From: Toxorhynchites rutilus septentrionalis
Taxonomy: Eukaryota > Arthropoda > Insecta > Diptera > Culicidae
NCBI RefSeq assembly: GCF_029784135.1
Contig: NC_073746.1
Coordinates: forward strand, 16,196,416-16,260,415
Reading direction: 5' to 3'
DNA: 64,000 nucleotides
The position numbers were made by a program, and so were the translations under genes. Under the pieces are notes generated by a model, which saw only the letters and a list, made by a program, of their open reading frames with translations, was not told the origin of the DNA and did not search any database. How positions within the stretch are numbered: the first letter of the stretch is position 1; each line of letters starts with the position of its first letter. Shown one piece after another: positions 10,564-23,789 of this stretch.

Positions 10564-12540
10564 GAATGTATTTTTTTTTTATTTTCATTTTTTTTTATTT
10601 TTCTTTACCATCTTGTATTTTTTTTAATTTTTTGAATCGTCGTTTTTTAATATTTTTGGATTCAATTTTTTTTAAATTTCATCATAAAAAGTTGAAAAAA
10701 AGTTTCTTCAGTTCTTCAAATTTATATGCATTGAAAATTTGGAGAATTGAAAACTCAATTGAACTTTATTTTTGAAAAACTGAAACAGTTTTTGCAGAAT
10801 GTTCTGTTTTTAATGTTTTATTTTAAATTTTTTGAACTTAAATTTTATTGATTCGTTTTTTATTTCTTTTTTTTTTATATCTATTTTTATATGAAAATTT
10901 TGTAAATAGGATTTTGTATTTAAAAATTGTGGTTTTTGAATTTTCTTTCTAAATGTTTGATTTTATTTTTGAAATGTTTTTTTTTTGTATTTCATTGTTT
11001 TATATTTTTTGATACTGAATATGTTTTTTTAAATTTTGAATTATTTTTTTTTATTTAAAAAAATACGATTAGGGAAAAAAGTTTAAAACTTTTTTTTACA
11101 ATTAACAATTTCAAAAATCAAAATGAAAGCAATCAAATTCAAAAACAAAATTTTAAATAATGAAATGCGGAAAATTGAAAATTCAAAAATTAAATCAGAT
11201 ATAAAAAAGAAGATTAAAAAGATTACAAATTACCAATTTTAAATTCTAAATTCATTAACTGCATTAACTTTTAAATTTTCTGAATTTGCATTGGGAATCA
11301 TGCAAAAATAAAAATCCAGAAAAAATTATAAATACGATTCAATAAAATTAAAGTTCAAAAAATTGAAAACAAAACATGGAAAGACAGGAAATTCTGAAAA
11401 TCTAATTTCAGAGCTTTAAACATAAATTGCAATTGAAACTTTATTTCTCCGAATTTTCAATGAATATGAATGTGGAGAATTGAAAACATTTTTTTTAATA
11501 TAAGAATTTATTTTTTATAATGCGTTTTAGTTTTTTTTTTAATTTTCGTTTCATTTTCATTTTTAATGGAAATCTGAAAATTTTAAATTTAATGAATATT
11601 GAAGTGGGGTTTTCAGTTTTTTTTGTTATTTGGTACTGTTTTGTTAATTTTTTATTTTTATTTTGGTTTTTTTTATGATTTTAATTATTCTCAGATTTTT
11701 TTTCCGCAGTTTTGTTCCTATTTCCAAGTTTTTTTTTGATTTTTTGATTTTGTTTTATTTTAAAAATTGAATTGGAATTTAAATTTTTCATGAAAATTTA
11801 AATCGAGTTTTTTCAATTTTGATTTTTTTTAAATAAAATTCGTAGTATTTAAAATTAATTGAATATACATTTGAGTTAAATGTAATTATAAAAATGTTTT
11901 ATTGTTGAATTCATCAAATTAATGCGGTTATCTTAATTTCCTCTTTTTTTATTTCAGTCCATTCAATTTTATAATTTTCTTGATTTTTTTTAATTTTCCC
12001 AAATTCTCAATTTTCTCAATTCTCTCAGTTCTCTAAATTATCTGACTTCTCTCAATTGTCTCAATTATTAAAATTCTTTAAAGTTTTTCAATTTTCTGTT
12101 TTTTAAATTAATCAATTCTCTTGATTCTTTCATTTTATTCCATTCTCACTCCAATTCTCTCAGTTCTCTCTATTCTTCCATTGTTCGATTTCCAGTTCAC
12201 GGATAGAAGCCGTTTAGATAGACTCAGATGAAGGATCTAGAAGATGAATTTAAAAAATAAAGCGATAAATTGATAAAATTGGGAAGGCCAAGCGGTTTGA
12301 ATGAATTGAGATCGATTCGACTGAAAATTTAGACAGTAAAAAAAGAAGTAAATCTAAGAAATTGGATAGGGGCAATAGAAAATTGGAAAGAAAGAAATGA
12401 GTGGAAAATAAGCAAAAAATTAATTGGAAAATGAAATTGGAAATCGAATTAGTTGAACATAATGAGAAATAAAATTTGAAAAAAATAATAAAATTTGAGA
12501 TAATTTTGTTTATCATAATTTGTGATTTTCTTGAGCTTAA
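10564..12540. repeat. AT-rich low-complexity repeat, continuation
   Basis: Nearly 2 kb of T-rich then A-rich sequence without coding potential. Positions 10703-10770 match 3046-3115 in the same orientation, while 11420-11475 carries a related block in reverse orientation (caattgaaactttattt... then gaattttcaatgaatatgaa), so at least part of the region is a large imperfect inverted repeat. The long tract 12000-12180 is rich in CTCTCAATT variants. Confidence 0.6.
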
Positions 12541-14340
12541 CCGAACATCATCACAACATCGAAGGTATTTTTCCTATGTGCTTTCCACATTGAATATGAT
12601 TTATCCACAGCCGGAAATATAACATTTGTGCCTTTTTGCAGAATTTCCACGTGCATTCATTTTCCCCAAAGTGGCACGTGAATTGATTTCTCAGCTGCAG
12701 TCGTTACAAGAGCCACACAAGAGCAGCTCATTGGAAGCGCCCGATACCCTACCGGGATGAATGACTCGACCAATAATTTCAAAAATCACGTCCGAAAGTT
12801 GCAGTTGTGCGCTTCGTGTTGATTTATGAATCCAAGCTGCAACAGCCGGGACGCAGCACATGGTTCGCGAATTGGTTGGTCAATTTGTGAAACGAACCCG
12901 TCGTTTGTTGGACGACAGCATATCCGTGTGCTTTTTTACTTGCTTTTTTTCGGTAATAATTCATCTCTATTTGGTGGACAAACATCGAAAAATCGCGCCA
13001 CTTCTGCTGCTGCTGGTCAATGCGGGTGATGTGCATGTGAAGAAGTTACCACGTTGAACAAAAAACCCCGATTGGTAAATAAATGAAACTCAAAATGGGG
13101 TGAAAAAAGCTCAAACGAAATAATTGCGATGAAGCAATAATAAAACGAGGCGCAAAAACAAACACAACTGAAAATCGAAAAGTTCAAAAGAGTAATGAGT
13201 GGTTGACATTTGTTTGCATTTAATTTGAGCCCGCGTAGGTGATGTTTTCTCCTCGCCGCCCACAGCATAAACCATTCGAAGTCGTGGGCTTGATAAAGGA
13301 CTGCAGGGGACAATAATTTGGTGGGCAAGGATGCGACGGGAGTATCATTACGACGGTGCTCGATGTCAAACAACGCGATTTAAGTGGTGTTTTACCAACA
13401 CAGACTCGACAATACACACTGTGAATGGTGACAGTGGTAAATAATGGACCGCGGAGCTGTAATCTTTCGGTATTTAAAACAATAATAGACTAATTAATTA
13501 CGGTTCAATCGCGCAAAGCCAGTCGAGAACGATAAATCATTTGAGTCCTCGTTGGAGGAAGGGTAAGGTAATGTTAATCCATGAATGATAACTCAATGGC
13601 TAAATTGGTACATTTACATTTCATTATGATGATTGTCGTAACGCTTAGAACGGATTAATTAGTTCTGACGCGGAGTTATGTTTCATTAGCCCCGGCCTGT
13701 GCGGGAATAGTTTTGAACACATTGCTTGCATATGATCCCAATTGTCATACCCGAAAATAAAAACTTTGGGTTCCAATCTGTCAGCAGCTTGCTTTACGAT
13801 CACACGCGCTCTGACAAACGATAATGCTCCGAAACAGTCATAAAGTTTATTGACTTTCATAAAACGCATGTCAACAGCAGAGCAGAGCAGAGCTGGAACT
13901 CTTCGGTCCTCGCAGGGTAACTGTATTTTTATTAGGCACTACACGAGCAAACATAATTTAGTTCGTGTGATGTTTCCCGTCTGCTAGGCATAATATATAA
14001 ATCAAATTCCAAATTCTTTCCCACTGGAAAACTTCACAGTGAAGATGCTTCTTCCAATGGCAACAGGAATCGGTGATGAAGTGTGGTGTGGGGCCGGAGA
14101 GAGGTGGAATTTCCGCAAAACTCGGTTCAGACGAAGTGGAAATTCCATCGAATCAACTTCCAAAGAAATCTCGGCGTTGAATTTATTCGCCGCTACCACC
14201 ACTGTAATCTGGAACTGTAACGGAGAGTGTGCTCTGTAACATGAAACGTGGAAATTTACTTGGAGGGCACTCGATTTTCTGAGTGCTATTTGCGTTTCCA
14301 TGGGGATTTGCGGGAGCTTTCCGTAAAGAATTTCCCACTT
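12541..14340. other. Moderately GC-rich non-coding DNA, no gene recognised
   Basis: Composition rises and repeats disappear relative to both flanks. Short open frames are present on both strands but none resembles a known protein, and I could not match acceptor and donor sites around a plausible exon. Probably host intron or intergenic sequence. Confidence 0.4.
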
Positions 14341-15088
14341 TGATGAGGATTGGGTTTGGAAAGATATTGTGTTATTTTCTTTAACTCAAATCAATTTGAT
14401 TTGTAGATTCCGATTACAATTCCTTTGAAGTCTCATGTGTTACATGTCTACAATGTTTGTAACTCTAGTTTTATGAATCATTTTTCTAACATATGTTTTT
14501 CAATATTTCTGTAGATCGATAGTCATAACGATTTGATTAATTTTGCATCATTACCCTGATTGGAATTATTTCTCAAATTACCCGTTCTATTCATCATTTC
14601 GTTTTTTACAGCATATTAGTTTGATATTATTCTTTGTTTATGTATTTCATCTGATTTTCGCTCTTTTTTGATAGTTAATTATTCCCTAATTTACTTTTTA
14701 CTATTGATCTCATTTCTTTCTTTGATTCGTGATTTGATTCGTGTAGAAAAGATCCTTGGTTTTATCCATTTTTGTTTTTTTTTTACTCTTCATTTATATT
14801 TTTTATATTTTTTCTCTTATTCATCTAAATGACCACTATCTTCAGTTCAGTTTCTTCCACATTCATCTCAAGCTTTCTCAAGTTTTTTTGATTTATATAT
14901 CCTTTTTATCCCTAAATTTTCTCAATTTACTCTATTTGTTTATTTATTTATTCATTTTCTTCAAACAAATTGTAGACTACATACTTATATATTCATGTTA
15001 CAATGATTTTTTAAGTTAAATATTATTCCTACGGTACATTTTTTGGATATGCTCGAATTTTTAATTCTTTCGATTCACTCAATCCGAC
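14341..15088. other. AT-rich non-coding DNA
   Basis: T-rich sequence with no recognisable gene, RNA or bounded element. The open frames here are runs of Phe, Leu and Ile codons produced by base composition. Confidence 0.5.
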
Positions 15089-15091
15089 TAT

Positions 15092-15742
15092 CACCCTCAT
15101 TCTTGTTTTCGAACGAAAAGAAATCGTTCGATAGAATGAACCATTTGTATTCTTGTTTTCGTACGAATCAAATCCATTCATTCGAACTTTCGAAAATTGA
15201 ACAATTCGAACGAATCGGCCATTCTAGTTTTCGTACGAATGTGTTTTTTCACGTGGTTTCTAAACGTCACTTTTTTCTTGCGAATTCCGTTCGATTGTTA
15301 AATCAGTACATATTCATGTTTTTCGGATAATTTGAGCTTAAGTCGTACTGATTCTGCTGTTCAATCTATTATAGAAGGAATTGAGTCATTGAGGATTATG
15401 AATATGATTCATGTTCATGTTCATGATTAATATTTCATTTCTTTGTATACTTTTTATTATTGTTTTTGCTGTTTTGCAGTCCAGTTAGTAAAATTCAATA
15501 ATTGGGTTGGTTTTCCGGCAAAATTAACGAACGATCACTGTATGAGCGACACTTTCACCGTTGCTTTGATGAAATCTTGCATGAAATTTTATTGATGCAT
15601 GAAATCTTGCATCTGATGTTTATGTTCGAAAAAGGTCTTGTTCGAACGGATTCGTACGAAAACAAGAAAGTATTTTTCGAAATTGTTAGAATCAAGTCTT
15701 TCGAACGAAAGTCAGATACGGCCGTAAACAAGAATAAGGGTG
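15092..15742. mobile_element. Non-autonomous TIR element with TTCGAACGAA-rich interior
   Basis: The left end reads CACCCTCATTCTTGTTTTCG and the right end, reversed and complemented, reads CACCCTTATTCTTGTTTACG, so the termini are inverted repeats. Both ends are flanked by TAT (15089-15091 and 15743-15745), a 3-bp duplication (or TA plus one base). Near both ends are repeated TTCGAACGAA/TTTCGTACGAAT motifs that are themselves mutually inverted. No transposase is encoded. It is best called a MITE-like DNA element; the 3-bp flank would suit PIF/Harbinger but this is weak. Confidence 0.55.
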
Positions 15743-15745
15743 TAT

Positions 15746-16598
15746 ACCTTTTTGTTTCAAGTTTTGCTGATCAGGTTTTTATGTAAAAATAGAAAAAAAA
15801 ATCAATTACTTCGTGTTTTGGGGTTTTTTCGCTCTATTCATAACTTTTTTAATGTTTCTTTATTCTCTCGATTTTTCCGATATATTTCACTTCTATTTTT
15901 CTCCCACTTTTCTATTATTCCAATTTTTTCCATTATAACGAATGCATCTGTAGAGTATCATGCGTACAGCTCCCTCATATCTTTCCATTTTCCAGATCTA
16001 CGTATAATCTGACTGCCCTCGATTTGATCTATTTTCAATTCTTCCAATTTTAATTGTGTGCAGTGTTTAATTTGTCATTTCTTATTAATGAAAAACTATA
16101 ATTGGTCGGGTCACGAAGAATTGTACAATTTTGAGCGCTTATTGTCAACGAATTCCTTTCTTTTTCATTTCTTAATTTCTTGAACTTTTAAAATAACATT
16201 GAAGTGTGAGCTTCTAATTTTCCATCCATTTGTTCTGCGATCTACCTAATCGTGTGGTTAATAACGGCGGGGTACAAGTTTCATATAGTGCTGTGAATTA
16301 GTCGCGCGTGTTACGCATGTTACTGATCAAGGGAATATTTCAACATAAGCTAAAATATATTTTTTGCACCGAGAAAGAATAGAAAATGTGTCTTTTATAA
16401 TTTTTAATACACAGTCTCGCTCCAGCCAGGGAATACATTCGAGTCAAACGGACGATTTTATTTACACAAAATCAATTCGATGTCCCACTTTCTTCTTGGT
16501 GCTAGCAATTTTTATATATTCCTTCTTTCTATATATTCATTCTCTTTCTTCACTAGTTCAGCCTCCTTCCTTATGATTTACTTTGTTCCTCACTTCTT
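15746..16598. other. AT-rich non-coding DNA
   Basis: No gene, RNA or bounded element recognised between the TIR element and the SINE. The open frames are compositional. Confidence 0.4.
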
Positions 16599-16609
16599 TC
16601 AGTTCTCAT

Positions 16610-16880
16610 CTTCTTCTTCTTCAATGGCACTAACGTTCCTAGAGGAACTTCGCCGTCTCAACGTAGTATTACTTGCGTCATTTTTATTTGTACTTAGTTG
16701 AGATTTCTATGCCAAATAACACGCCTTGAATGCATTCTGAGTGGCAAGCTCTAGAATACGCGTGATCACAGTGCAAGTCGGAGGAAATTTCTTTGACGAA
16801 AAATTCCCCCGACCAGAACGGGAATCGAACCCGAACACCCGGCATGTTAGTTATGACGCTAACCACTCGGCCAAGGGAGC
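16610..16880 (-). mobile_element. tRNA-derived SINE with full tRNA-like head
   Basis: On the - strand the element starts near 16880 with a tRNA-like head: TGGCCGAGTGG is a good box A and GGTTCGATTCC a good box B, with GCGTCATAACTAAC between. The body follows (contains TGCACTGTGATCACGCGT and the reverse of ggcactaacgttcctagagg) and the element ends in a GAA-repeat tail (CTTCTTCTTCTTC on the + strand). Both sides carry the 11-bp target duplication tcagttctcat (16599-16609 and 16881-16891). It is transcribed by RNA polymerase III in principle and needs LINE machinery in trans. A second, head-less copy lies at 27398-27572. Confidence 0.85.
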
Positions 16881-16891
16881 TCAGTTCTCAT

Positions 16892-18160
16892 ATTGAACTC
16901 ATATTCTTGGTTCATCATTACGCATCTTATTCACTGAAATCCCTCATTTTACTCAAATCATCTTTCATCACCTCATTTCTATCATCGTTTCTAATAGTGC
17001 TTTGATGCGACCCTTTAATACTCCAGCATACTTCATCGGATCAACGGAAGTCGATTGCTTTCTGGTTTCTTCAATATGGGAATCCAGATTTTTTATTAGA
17101 AATTATTTATTTTGAAATACTTAATTCAGCTTGCTTTATATTTTTTTGTTCGTTTAATTTACTTTTTACTCACTTATCACTTTTCACTCACATTCGAATG
17201 TATTCACCTATTTTTCTTCGATCCATCTCTTGGCTTTCACGACTCCTGCAATTTTGCTCTTTGTTTATAGTAACATAAAATTATTCCCTAGTTTATCTGG
17301 ATGACTCATATGATCGTGTTCAGCGTATTTCCACTTTCATCATTTGAATTGTTTCCTCTTCTGGCAGTTCTCTTAGGCCTTTTTGATTATTCTATTTTAC
17401 TTCTGTGTGTTTTTTTTATTCAATTTATTTCGATATACTGAAATCCTGAAATTTTATGGATTTTCGAGATAATTTTTTCGAATATCTTTTTTTTTATCGA
17501 TTGTTTTGTTTTTGCATTCTATGAAATATGTTCAATATCTGAATTTATAAAGGGATAAATATTTTATAGAAATCCTCTTCAAATGCAAACTACTAATGAT
17601 AATAGATTTACTGGAAAATTGATTATATCTGGATGAAAACAATATCTGTCTGTGTTTCGTATAATTCATTCTCTTGAAACGTCGAAACGTCGATATTTCC
17701 CGAACGACTTGATTTTTCTTTCGTGGTATAGAAATTATTTATGTTTTTGACAACATTCCATATGTTTGTTCATTTAGAAAATGAATTGTTACCCAAATTT
17801 AGTAACAAGCCTACGCAGTATTGAAATTTTCAAAACTAACTAAACACTATAAACTTAAATTTAAGAAAGTGAAGTGAAGTCACATCGTGTTCATTTATTC
17901 ACTTTTCTTCAAAGAGTTGATGTTTTAAAGTTGTTTTTTTTTATTTCACTCAGTTCGCTCATTTATCTCAAGTTTACGGTTTCTTTCAATAGTATATCCA
18001 TTGAACCCGCCATTCTTCCTTCTCTTTACCAGTACCAGTATATAGCCGCCCGGGTGATGCAAGTGTAAAGAGCATAAAGATCAATTAGCAAAATTAGACT
18101 GATTTTTGAAAAGGGCCAAAGTTTTTTTTTAATTTTTCTACGAGTAAATAGAATTATAAC
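16892..18160. other. AT-rich non-coding DNA
   Basis: No recognisable gene, RNA or bounded element. Open frames are short and compositional. Confidence 0.4.
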
Positions 18161-19000
18161 ACTGGTCGGACTCGTTTATATACAGATTTTTTTGGGACAA
18201 AGGTATTTCATAACTTTAAGGGGATGAATCAAAAATTAAATTCTTCTTTTTTATTCAAAAAATAAAAAAAATTCTATATAAAAACAAAAAAAAACAATTT
18301 TTTTGACTAGATCGAAGACCTTTACAGGGAAAAAGTTTTTCAACAACAATTTTTTCATGTTTTCTTTGAAAAAATACAACTAATTCTGATTTTGCGATAT
18401 ATTGTATTCGAAAAAGCTTCATTTCTATCACGATAATTTACGCACAAAAATGTAACGAATCAAACATCAGTATTAATTACTCAAAGAAAACACGGAAACA
18501 TTGTTGTTAGGAAAACCCTCTCCCTGTAGCAGTGCCCTTCTCTGATGTTCGTAATTGTATGGACTATTCATTCCATTTTTTTTTCAGAATTTCAAAGAAA
18601 TACGTTTTTAAGAAAAAAATAATTTCAATTTTCAATTTTTTATTTCAGCGCATTTTTATTTTTTTTTTGTATATTTTTATGATATCTCCATGTAAAAATG
18701 CCATTTATTCCACAAAACTATAAAAGATAGAAAATTTACGTTTCCGACAAGAGCTCATATTTCAGTAAGACCTTATACTTTTTCGAATACAATATATCGC
18801 TATCTTGACTTTAAACAAATTTAGAATTATTTGTATTTTTTTCAAAGAAAATATGACAAATTTGTTCTTAAAAAAACTTTTTCCTTGCTGGAAATTGTAA
18901 GGCCTATTTACATTATTTTGTTGAGAATTTTCCAAAAATACGTATTAGAAATGTTACTGCCAACTCCTAAGACGAGAATTTCATCTATTCTCATGTGGTT
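18161..19000. repeat. AT-rich dispersed repeat, copy 1
   Basis: Begins with tggtcggactcgtttatata, resembling the terminus of the TIR element at 57290, and contains aactttaaggggatgaat at about 18216, matched at 58198. Its inner part (caacaacaattttttcatg; later an inverted relative at 18481-18900 with aatgccatttattcc) resembles 35960-36480. These are overlapping copies of one or more non-autonomous elements; I could not fix exact ends. Confidence 0.45.
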
Positions 19001-19040
19001 ATTTCCAGTTATTATCCCCTATGTGGTCATCTATTAAATT

Positions 19041-19467
19041 GTTTTAATAAATTAATGTGTGTTTATTCTTTCTCTTTTGTGTTTTGGTTTTTCGTTTATT
19101 TCACTCAATTCTATTTTTAATCAATTAATTTATTCAATATATTTCGATTCAACGTTTCTTCTATTTCTTTATTTTTTCCGCTCTTACAGTACCCTCAACT
19201 CATTTTAATTTTTTCGTGATCTGAGCCAAGTATGATTTTCCTTGTTTTTATTCATTTTTGTTTCTGCCTAATTCCGGCGTATATTCAGAGCTTAATATTT
19301 TTCTTGTTGATTTAATGATTTTTTTCTGTTCTTAGTCCATCTCCCGTTTTTCTTCAGTTCTCACAAAGATACCCAAGGCTGCATAGAAGAACAAAACAAT
19401 ATGATCTAGAAAAAAATATTCAAAAAATAAAAAAATAGAGCAGGTCATGTAAAATGAATAATAACAA
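19041..19467. other. AT-rich non-coding DNA
   Basis: No feature recognised up to the target duplication of the I-type LINE. Confidence 0.4.
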
Positions 19468-19471
19468 CTAA

Positions 19472-20113
19472 CAAAATAAATATTGCGGAGGATCCCCACA
19501 CGCGCTCTCAGCTTGTGAAACTTACAAGAGTCGCAGGGAGAAACAGAAGCGCTCTTTAAAGGAACGCTCGAAGCGCACTTTTGCGGATATTTTAAAGGGC
19601 GCTTCTCCACTGGCCCAACAACAACAGCAACCAATCTCAACAAACAATATCTTTTCCACGTTGCCAGTTGATGAAATGGAAGCGGACACAGCTAGCGGGG
19701 GCACACCGTTTATTTTCAAAGGGAATCCCCGGCGCAAAAATGTGACCACTCCCAAAGTTCAAGAACAAGTCCCCCCGGTGATACCCCCAGTTAGCTTGCC
19801 TAAAAAACCGAGTGCAGCGGACAAGCAAAATCAGGTTCCTCCTGGCTTCCGTGGGAATAGTTCACCTTCGAACGACCCAGCACTCGAGGGGACATCAAAA
19901 ACCCCAACTGTCCCTGTTTTTCCGTCCAGTTCAACTTCCCAATCGGGATTTATAAAGTTGTCTGACCTTTTGGACCAAATCTTCAAGTGTTTTAATGTTT
20001 CCGACTCCATCAGAACCATTGTCATTTCAATGCTTCCAGTGTTAAAGACAATTTTGCAACAATTGATGCAAACATGGCCCCTCCTTGCAATGATTATCTC
20101 TCTTGATGTCTAA
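19472..20113 (+). pseudogene. I-type LINE ORF1 (gag-like), C-terminal part
   Basis: The open frame can be read from about 19472, without an initiating ATG because the element is truncated. Near the start it shows the tail of a nucleic-acid-binding knuckle (YCGGSPHALSACETY: Cys, His, Cys spacing) followed by a basic stretch (KSRREKQKRSLKERSKRTFADILKG), a glutamine run and a Pro/Ser-rich C-terminus with a hydrophobic end (ISMLPVLKTILQQLMQ). ORF1 proteins of this type coat the element RNA. It stops with TAA at 20111-20113, eight bases into ORF2. It is missing its N-terminal half and cannot be translated from its own start. Confidence 0.75.
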
Positions 20114-23100
20114 TTTAAATAGAGAGGTCGGAGATATCACTGTTTTTCAGTGGAATTGTCGTAGTCTTATCCCTAAATTAGATACATTTAAATTTTTAAT
20201 TCATAAGTTCAATTGTGATGTTTTTGCTCTGTCCGAAACTTGGCTTTCTTCGCGAGATGATCTCTCTTTCCACAATTTTAATATCATACGCTTGGACCGT
20301 GATGACAGATACGGAGGGGTGCTATTGGGTATCAATAAGTGCCACTCATTTTTTCGAATTGACCTTCCACCTATTGGAGGGATCGAAGCTGTTGCTTGTC
20401 ATGCAAACATCAGAGGCAAAGACCTCTGTATTGTCAGCTTGTATTGGCCTCCGAGAGCTGCGGTTAGCCGCAATCAACTTGTTGACATGTGCTCACTCCT
20501 TCCTGAGCCACGATTGATCTTGGGAGACTTCAACTCTCACGGAACTGCCTGGGGGGAACAGTACGACGACAATCGTTCATTGTTGATATATGACCTTTGT
20601 AACAACTTCAATATGACCGTTTTGAACACTGGGGAAACAACACGTGTGCCTAAACCTCCTGCTAACCCAAGTGCTCTTGACCTCTCGCTTTGCTCGAATT
20701 CACTATCGTTAGATTGCAAGTGGAATGTAATCCAGGACCCCAACGGTAGTGATCACTTGCCAATCAAAATTTCCATCACCATTGGGTCGAATTCTTCTGA
20801 ATCTATAAACATGGCATATGACCTCACAAGACACATTGACTGGAAAAAATATACGGACGCGATTGCTCTAGCCATCAATTCCAGAGATGGTTTACCTCCA
20901 TTGGAGGAGTATAACTTCCTTTCTCGTTTGATCTATGACAGCGCGGTTCGCGCTCAAACGAAACCCATCCCAGGTTCCACTATTCGTCGAAGGCCTCCCA
21001 ATCTATGGTGGGATAGCATATGTTCCAAGCTTTATGTAGAAAAATCGAATGCATTTAAAGCTTTTCGGAAACGTGGAACCCCTGAAAATTTTCAGACGTA
21101 TTTGGACCTTGAAAATCAATTTAAAAACATGATCAAAGGGAAAAAACGTGCTTATTGGCGAAATTTCGTGGGAGGTTTGTCACGAGAAACGTCAATGAAA
21201 AAATTATGGAAAGTGGCTAAAAACATGAGAAATCGCTCTTCAACGAATGAAAGCGAAGAATATTCACATCGATGGATTTTGAATTTTGCACGAAAGGTTT
21301 GTCCTGATTCCGCTCCTGTGCAAAAAATTGTTCGAGATATACCACAAGATAGGTGCGATCTTGATTCCGAGTTTTCGATGGTAGAATTCTCTCTTGCTCT
21401 CCTTTCATGTAACAATTCTGCTCCGGGATCGGATAGAATTAAGTTCAACTTGCTGAAAAATCTCCCTGATGTGGCGAAACATCGCTTGTTGAACTTATTC
21501 AATCGGTTTCTGGAGCATAATATTGTTCCAGATGATTGGAGACAAGTACGAGTTATAGCTATTCAAAAACCCGGAAAACCCGCGTCCGACTTCAATTCGT
21601 ACCGCCCAATAGCAATGCTGTCTTGTATACGGAAATTGTTGGAGAAAATGATCTTGTTTCGCCTTGATCGATGGGTTGAAACGAATGGCCTACTCTCAGA
21701 TACACAATATGGGTTCCGCAGGGGCAAGGGGACGAATGATTGTCTTGCGTTGCTTTCTTCAGAAATTCAAATGGCTTACGCCGAAAAAAAACAAATGGCT
21801 TCAGTATTCTTGGACATAAAGGGGGCCTTTGATTCTGTTTCAATAGAGGTTTTGTCAGACAAATTACACTCTCGGGGTCTGCCGCCTCTGTTGAATAATA
21901 TGTTATATAACTTGCTTTGTGAGAAACAGTTGAATTTTTCTCACGGGGATTCGACAGTAAATCGGGTCTCCTACATGGGCCTCCCCCAGGGCTCATGTTT
22001 AAGCCCCCTTTTGTACAACTTCTATGTAAGCGACATCGACAATTGCCTTACACAAAATTGCAGCCTAAGACAACTTGCAGATGATGGAGTGGTGTCTGTC
22101 GTAGGATCAAACGAATCCGACCTGCAAGGACCCTTACAAGATACTTTGAACAATTTTTCAACCTGGGCCATTGGGCTAGGGATCGAATTCTCCACGGAGA
22201 AAACAAAGATGGTGGTTTTTTCTAGGAAGCATAGACCAGCAAAACCAAAGCTTCAACTTTTGGGTAAACCGATCACTCATGCTATGTCATTCAAGTATCT
22301 TGGGGTCTGGTTCGACTCCAAATGTACTTGGGGGGCCCATATTAGGTATCTGAGTAAAAAATGTCAACAAAGAATAAACCTTCTCCGTACAATTACCGGC
22401 ACCTGGTGGGGAGCCCATCCCGAAGATCTTATTATGTTGTATCGAACAACTATTCTCTCAGTGATGTAGTATGGCAGTTTCTGTTTTCAATCAGCTGCCA
22501 AAACACACCTCATTAAACTCGAGCGAATTCAGTATCTTTGTCTCCGTATTGCGTTGGGATGTATGCCCTCAATGCATACCATGAGTCTCGAAGTTTTGGC
22601 AGGCTTACTCCCACTAAAAGATCGCTTCAATTTATTATCTCTTCGGTTCCTCATCCGGTGTAAGGTTATGAATCCATTGGTGATCGGAAATTTTGAGCAA
22701 TTGATCGAGCTAAATTTTCATTCTGGATTCATGAATTCATATCATGAATTCACCTCTATGCAGGTTGTTCCTTCTTCGTATATTCCCAACCGTGTTTGTT
22801 TTCCTGACTACATCAATTCCTCTGTACATTTCGATCTGTTCATGAAGGAGAAAATCCATGAAAATCCAGATTATCTTAGATTGGGGTTCGTTCCTACAAT
22901 CTTCAATGCAAAGTATGGGCGTATCAATTGTGATAATATTTACTTTACTGATGGGTCCTCTATGAATGAGTCCACAGGATTTGGAGTGTTCAACGTATTT
23001 TTTAGCACCTCACACAGTCTTCAGAATCCTTGCTCGGTATATATTGCTGAATTGGCAGCGATACACTGGGCGCTGGACAGCGTCGCCTCACGACCTGTTG

Positions 23101-23789
23101 AACACTATTACATTGTAACGGATAGTCTTAGCTCTGTCGAAGCTATCCGTTCAGTGAGGCCGGAAAAGCACTCGCCGTACTTCCTTGAGAGAATACGAGA
23201 AATTTTGAGTGCTTTATCCAGACGCTGTTATGTCATTACCTTTGTCTGGGTCCCTTCACATTGCTCAATTCCGGGTAATGAGAGGGCTGACTCATTAGCA
23301 AAGGTAGGTGCAATTGAAGGCGATATATATCAGCGTCAAATCGCCTTCAATGAATTTTATTCTTTAGTTCGCAAAAATACCATCGCTAACTGGCAACGCA
23401 AGTGGAATGAAGATGAATTGAGCCGGTGGTTTCACTCGATTATCCCTAAGGTTAGCCTCAAACCGTGGTTCAAAAATCTGGACTTGAGTCGGGACTTTAT
23501 TCGCACCTTCTCCCGACTCATGTCCAATCACTGTTCGTTAGATGCACTACTCTTCCGTTTCAATCTTGCCAGCAGCAATCTCTGCGTTTGTGGCCAGGGT
23601 TATCACGACATCGAGCACGTTGTTTGGTCGTGCGAGGTGTATCTGGTCGCCAGATCGAATTTAGAAAACTCCCTTCGGGCCCGAGGAAGACAGCCCAATG
23701 TGCCGGTGAGAGATGTGTTGGCTCGGTTAGACCTTGATTACATGTCCCATATATATGTTTTCCTTAAAGCTATAGATCTTCGTGTGTGA
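20106..23789 (+). pseudogene. I-type LINE ORF2 (EN-RT-RNase H), one in-frame stop
   Basis: Start is the ATG at 20106, overlapping the end of ORF1. The frame is continuous to 23789 except for a single TAG at 22467-22469; the codons on either side stay in the same frame, so this is one nonsense change and not a frameshift. Parts in order: apurinic-type endonuclease in the first 230 residues (WNCRSL, SETWLS, LGDFNSHGTAWG, SDHLPI); reverse transcriptase (NSYRPIAMLSC, FLDIKGAFDS, GLPQGSCLSPLLYN, LADDG near residue 657); RNase H (FTDGSSM near residue 946, AELAAIHWAL, TDSLSSVEA, PSHCSIPGNERAD); and a C-terminal Cys-His motif (CVCGQGYHDIEH then C). At about 1,227 codons the length is usual for the family. 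The stop removes RNase H and the finger. Confidence 0.88.

Noticed and set aside
16793..16880. A tRNA gene on the - strand with good A and B boxes
   Set aside because: The box A/B region is continuous with a SINE body and tail and is enclosed by a target-site duplication, so it is a SINE head and not a cellular tRNA gene.
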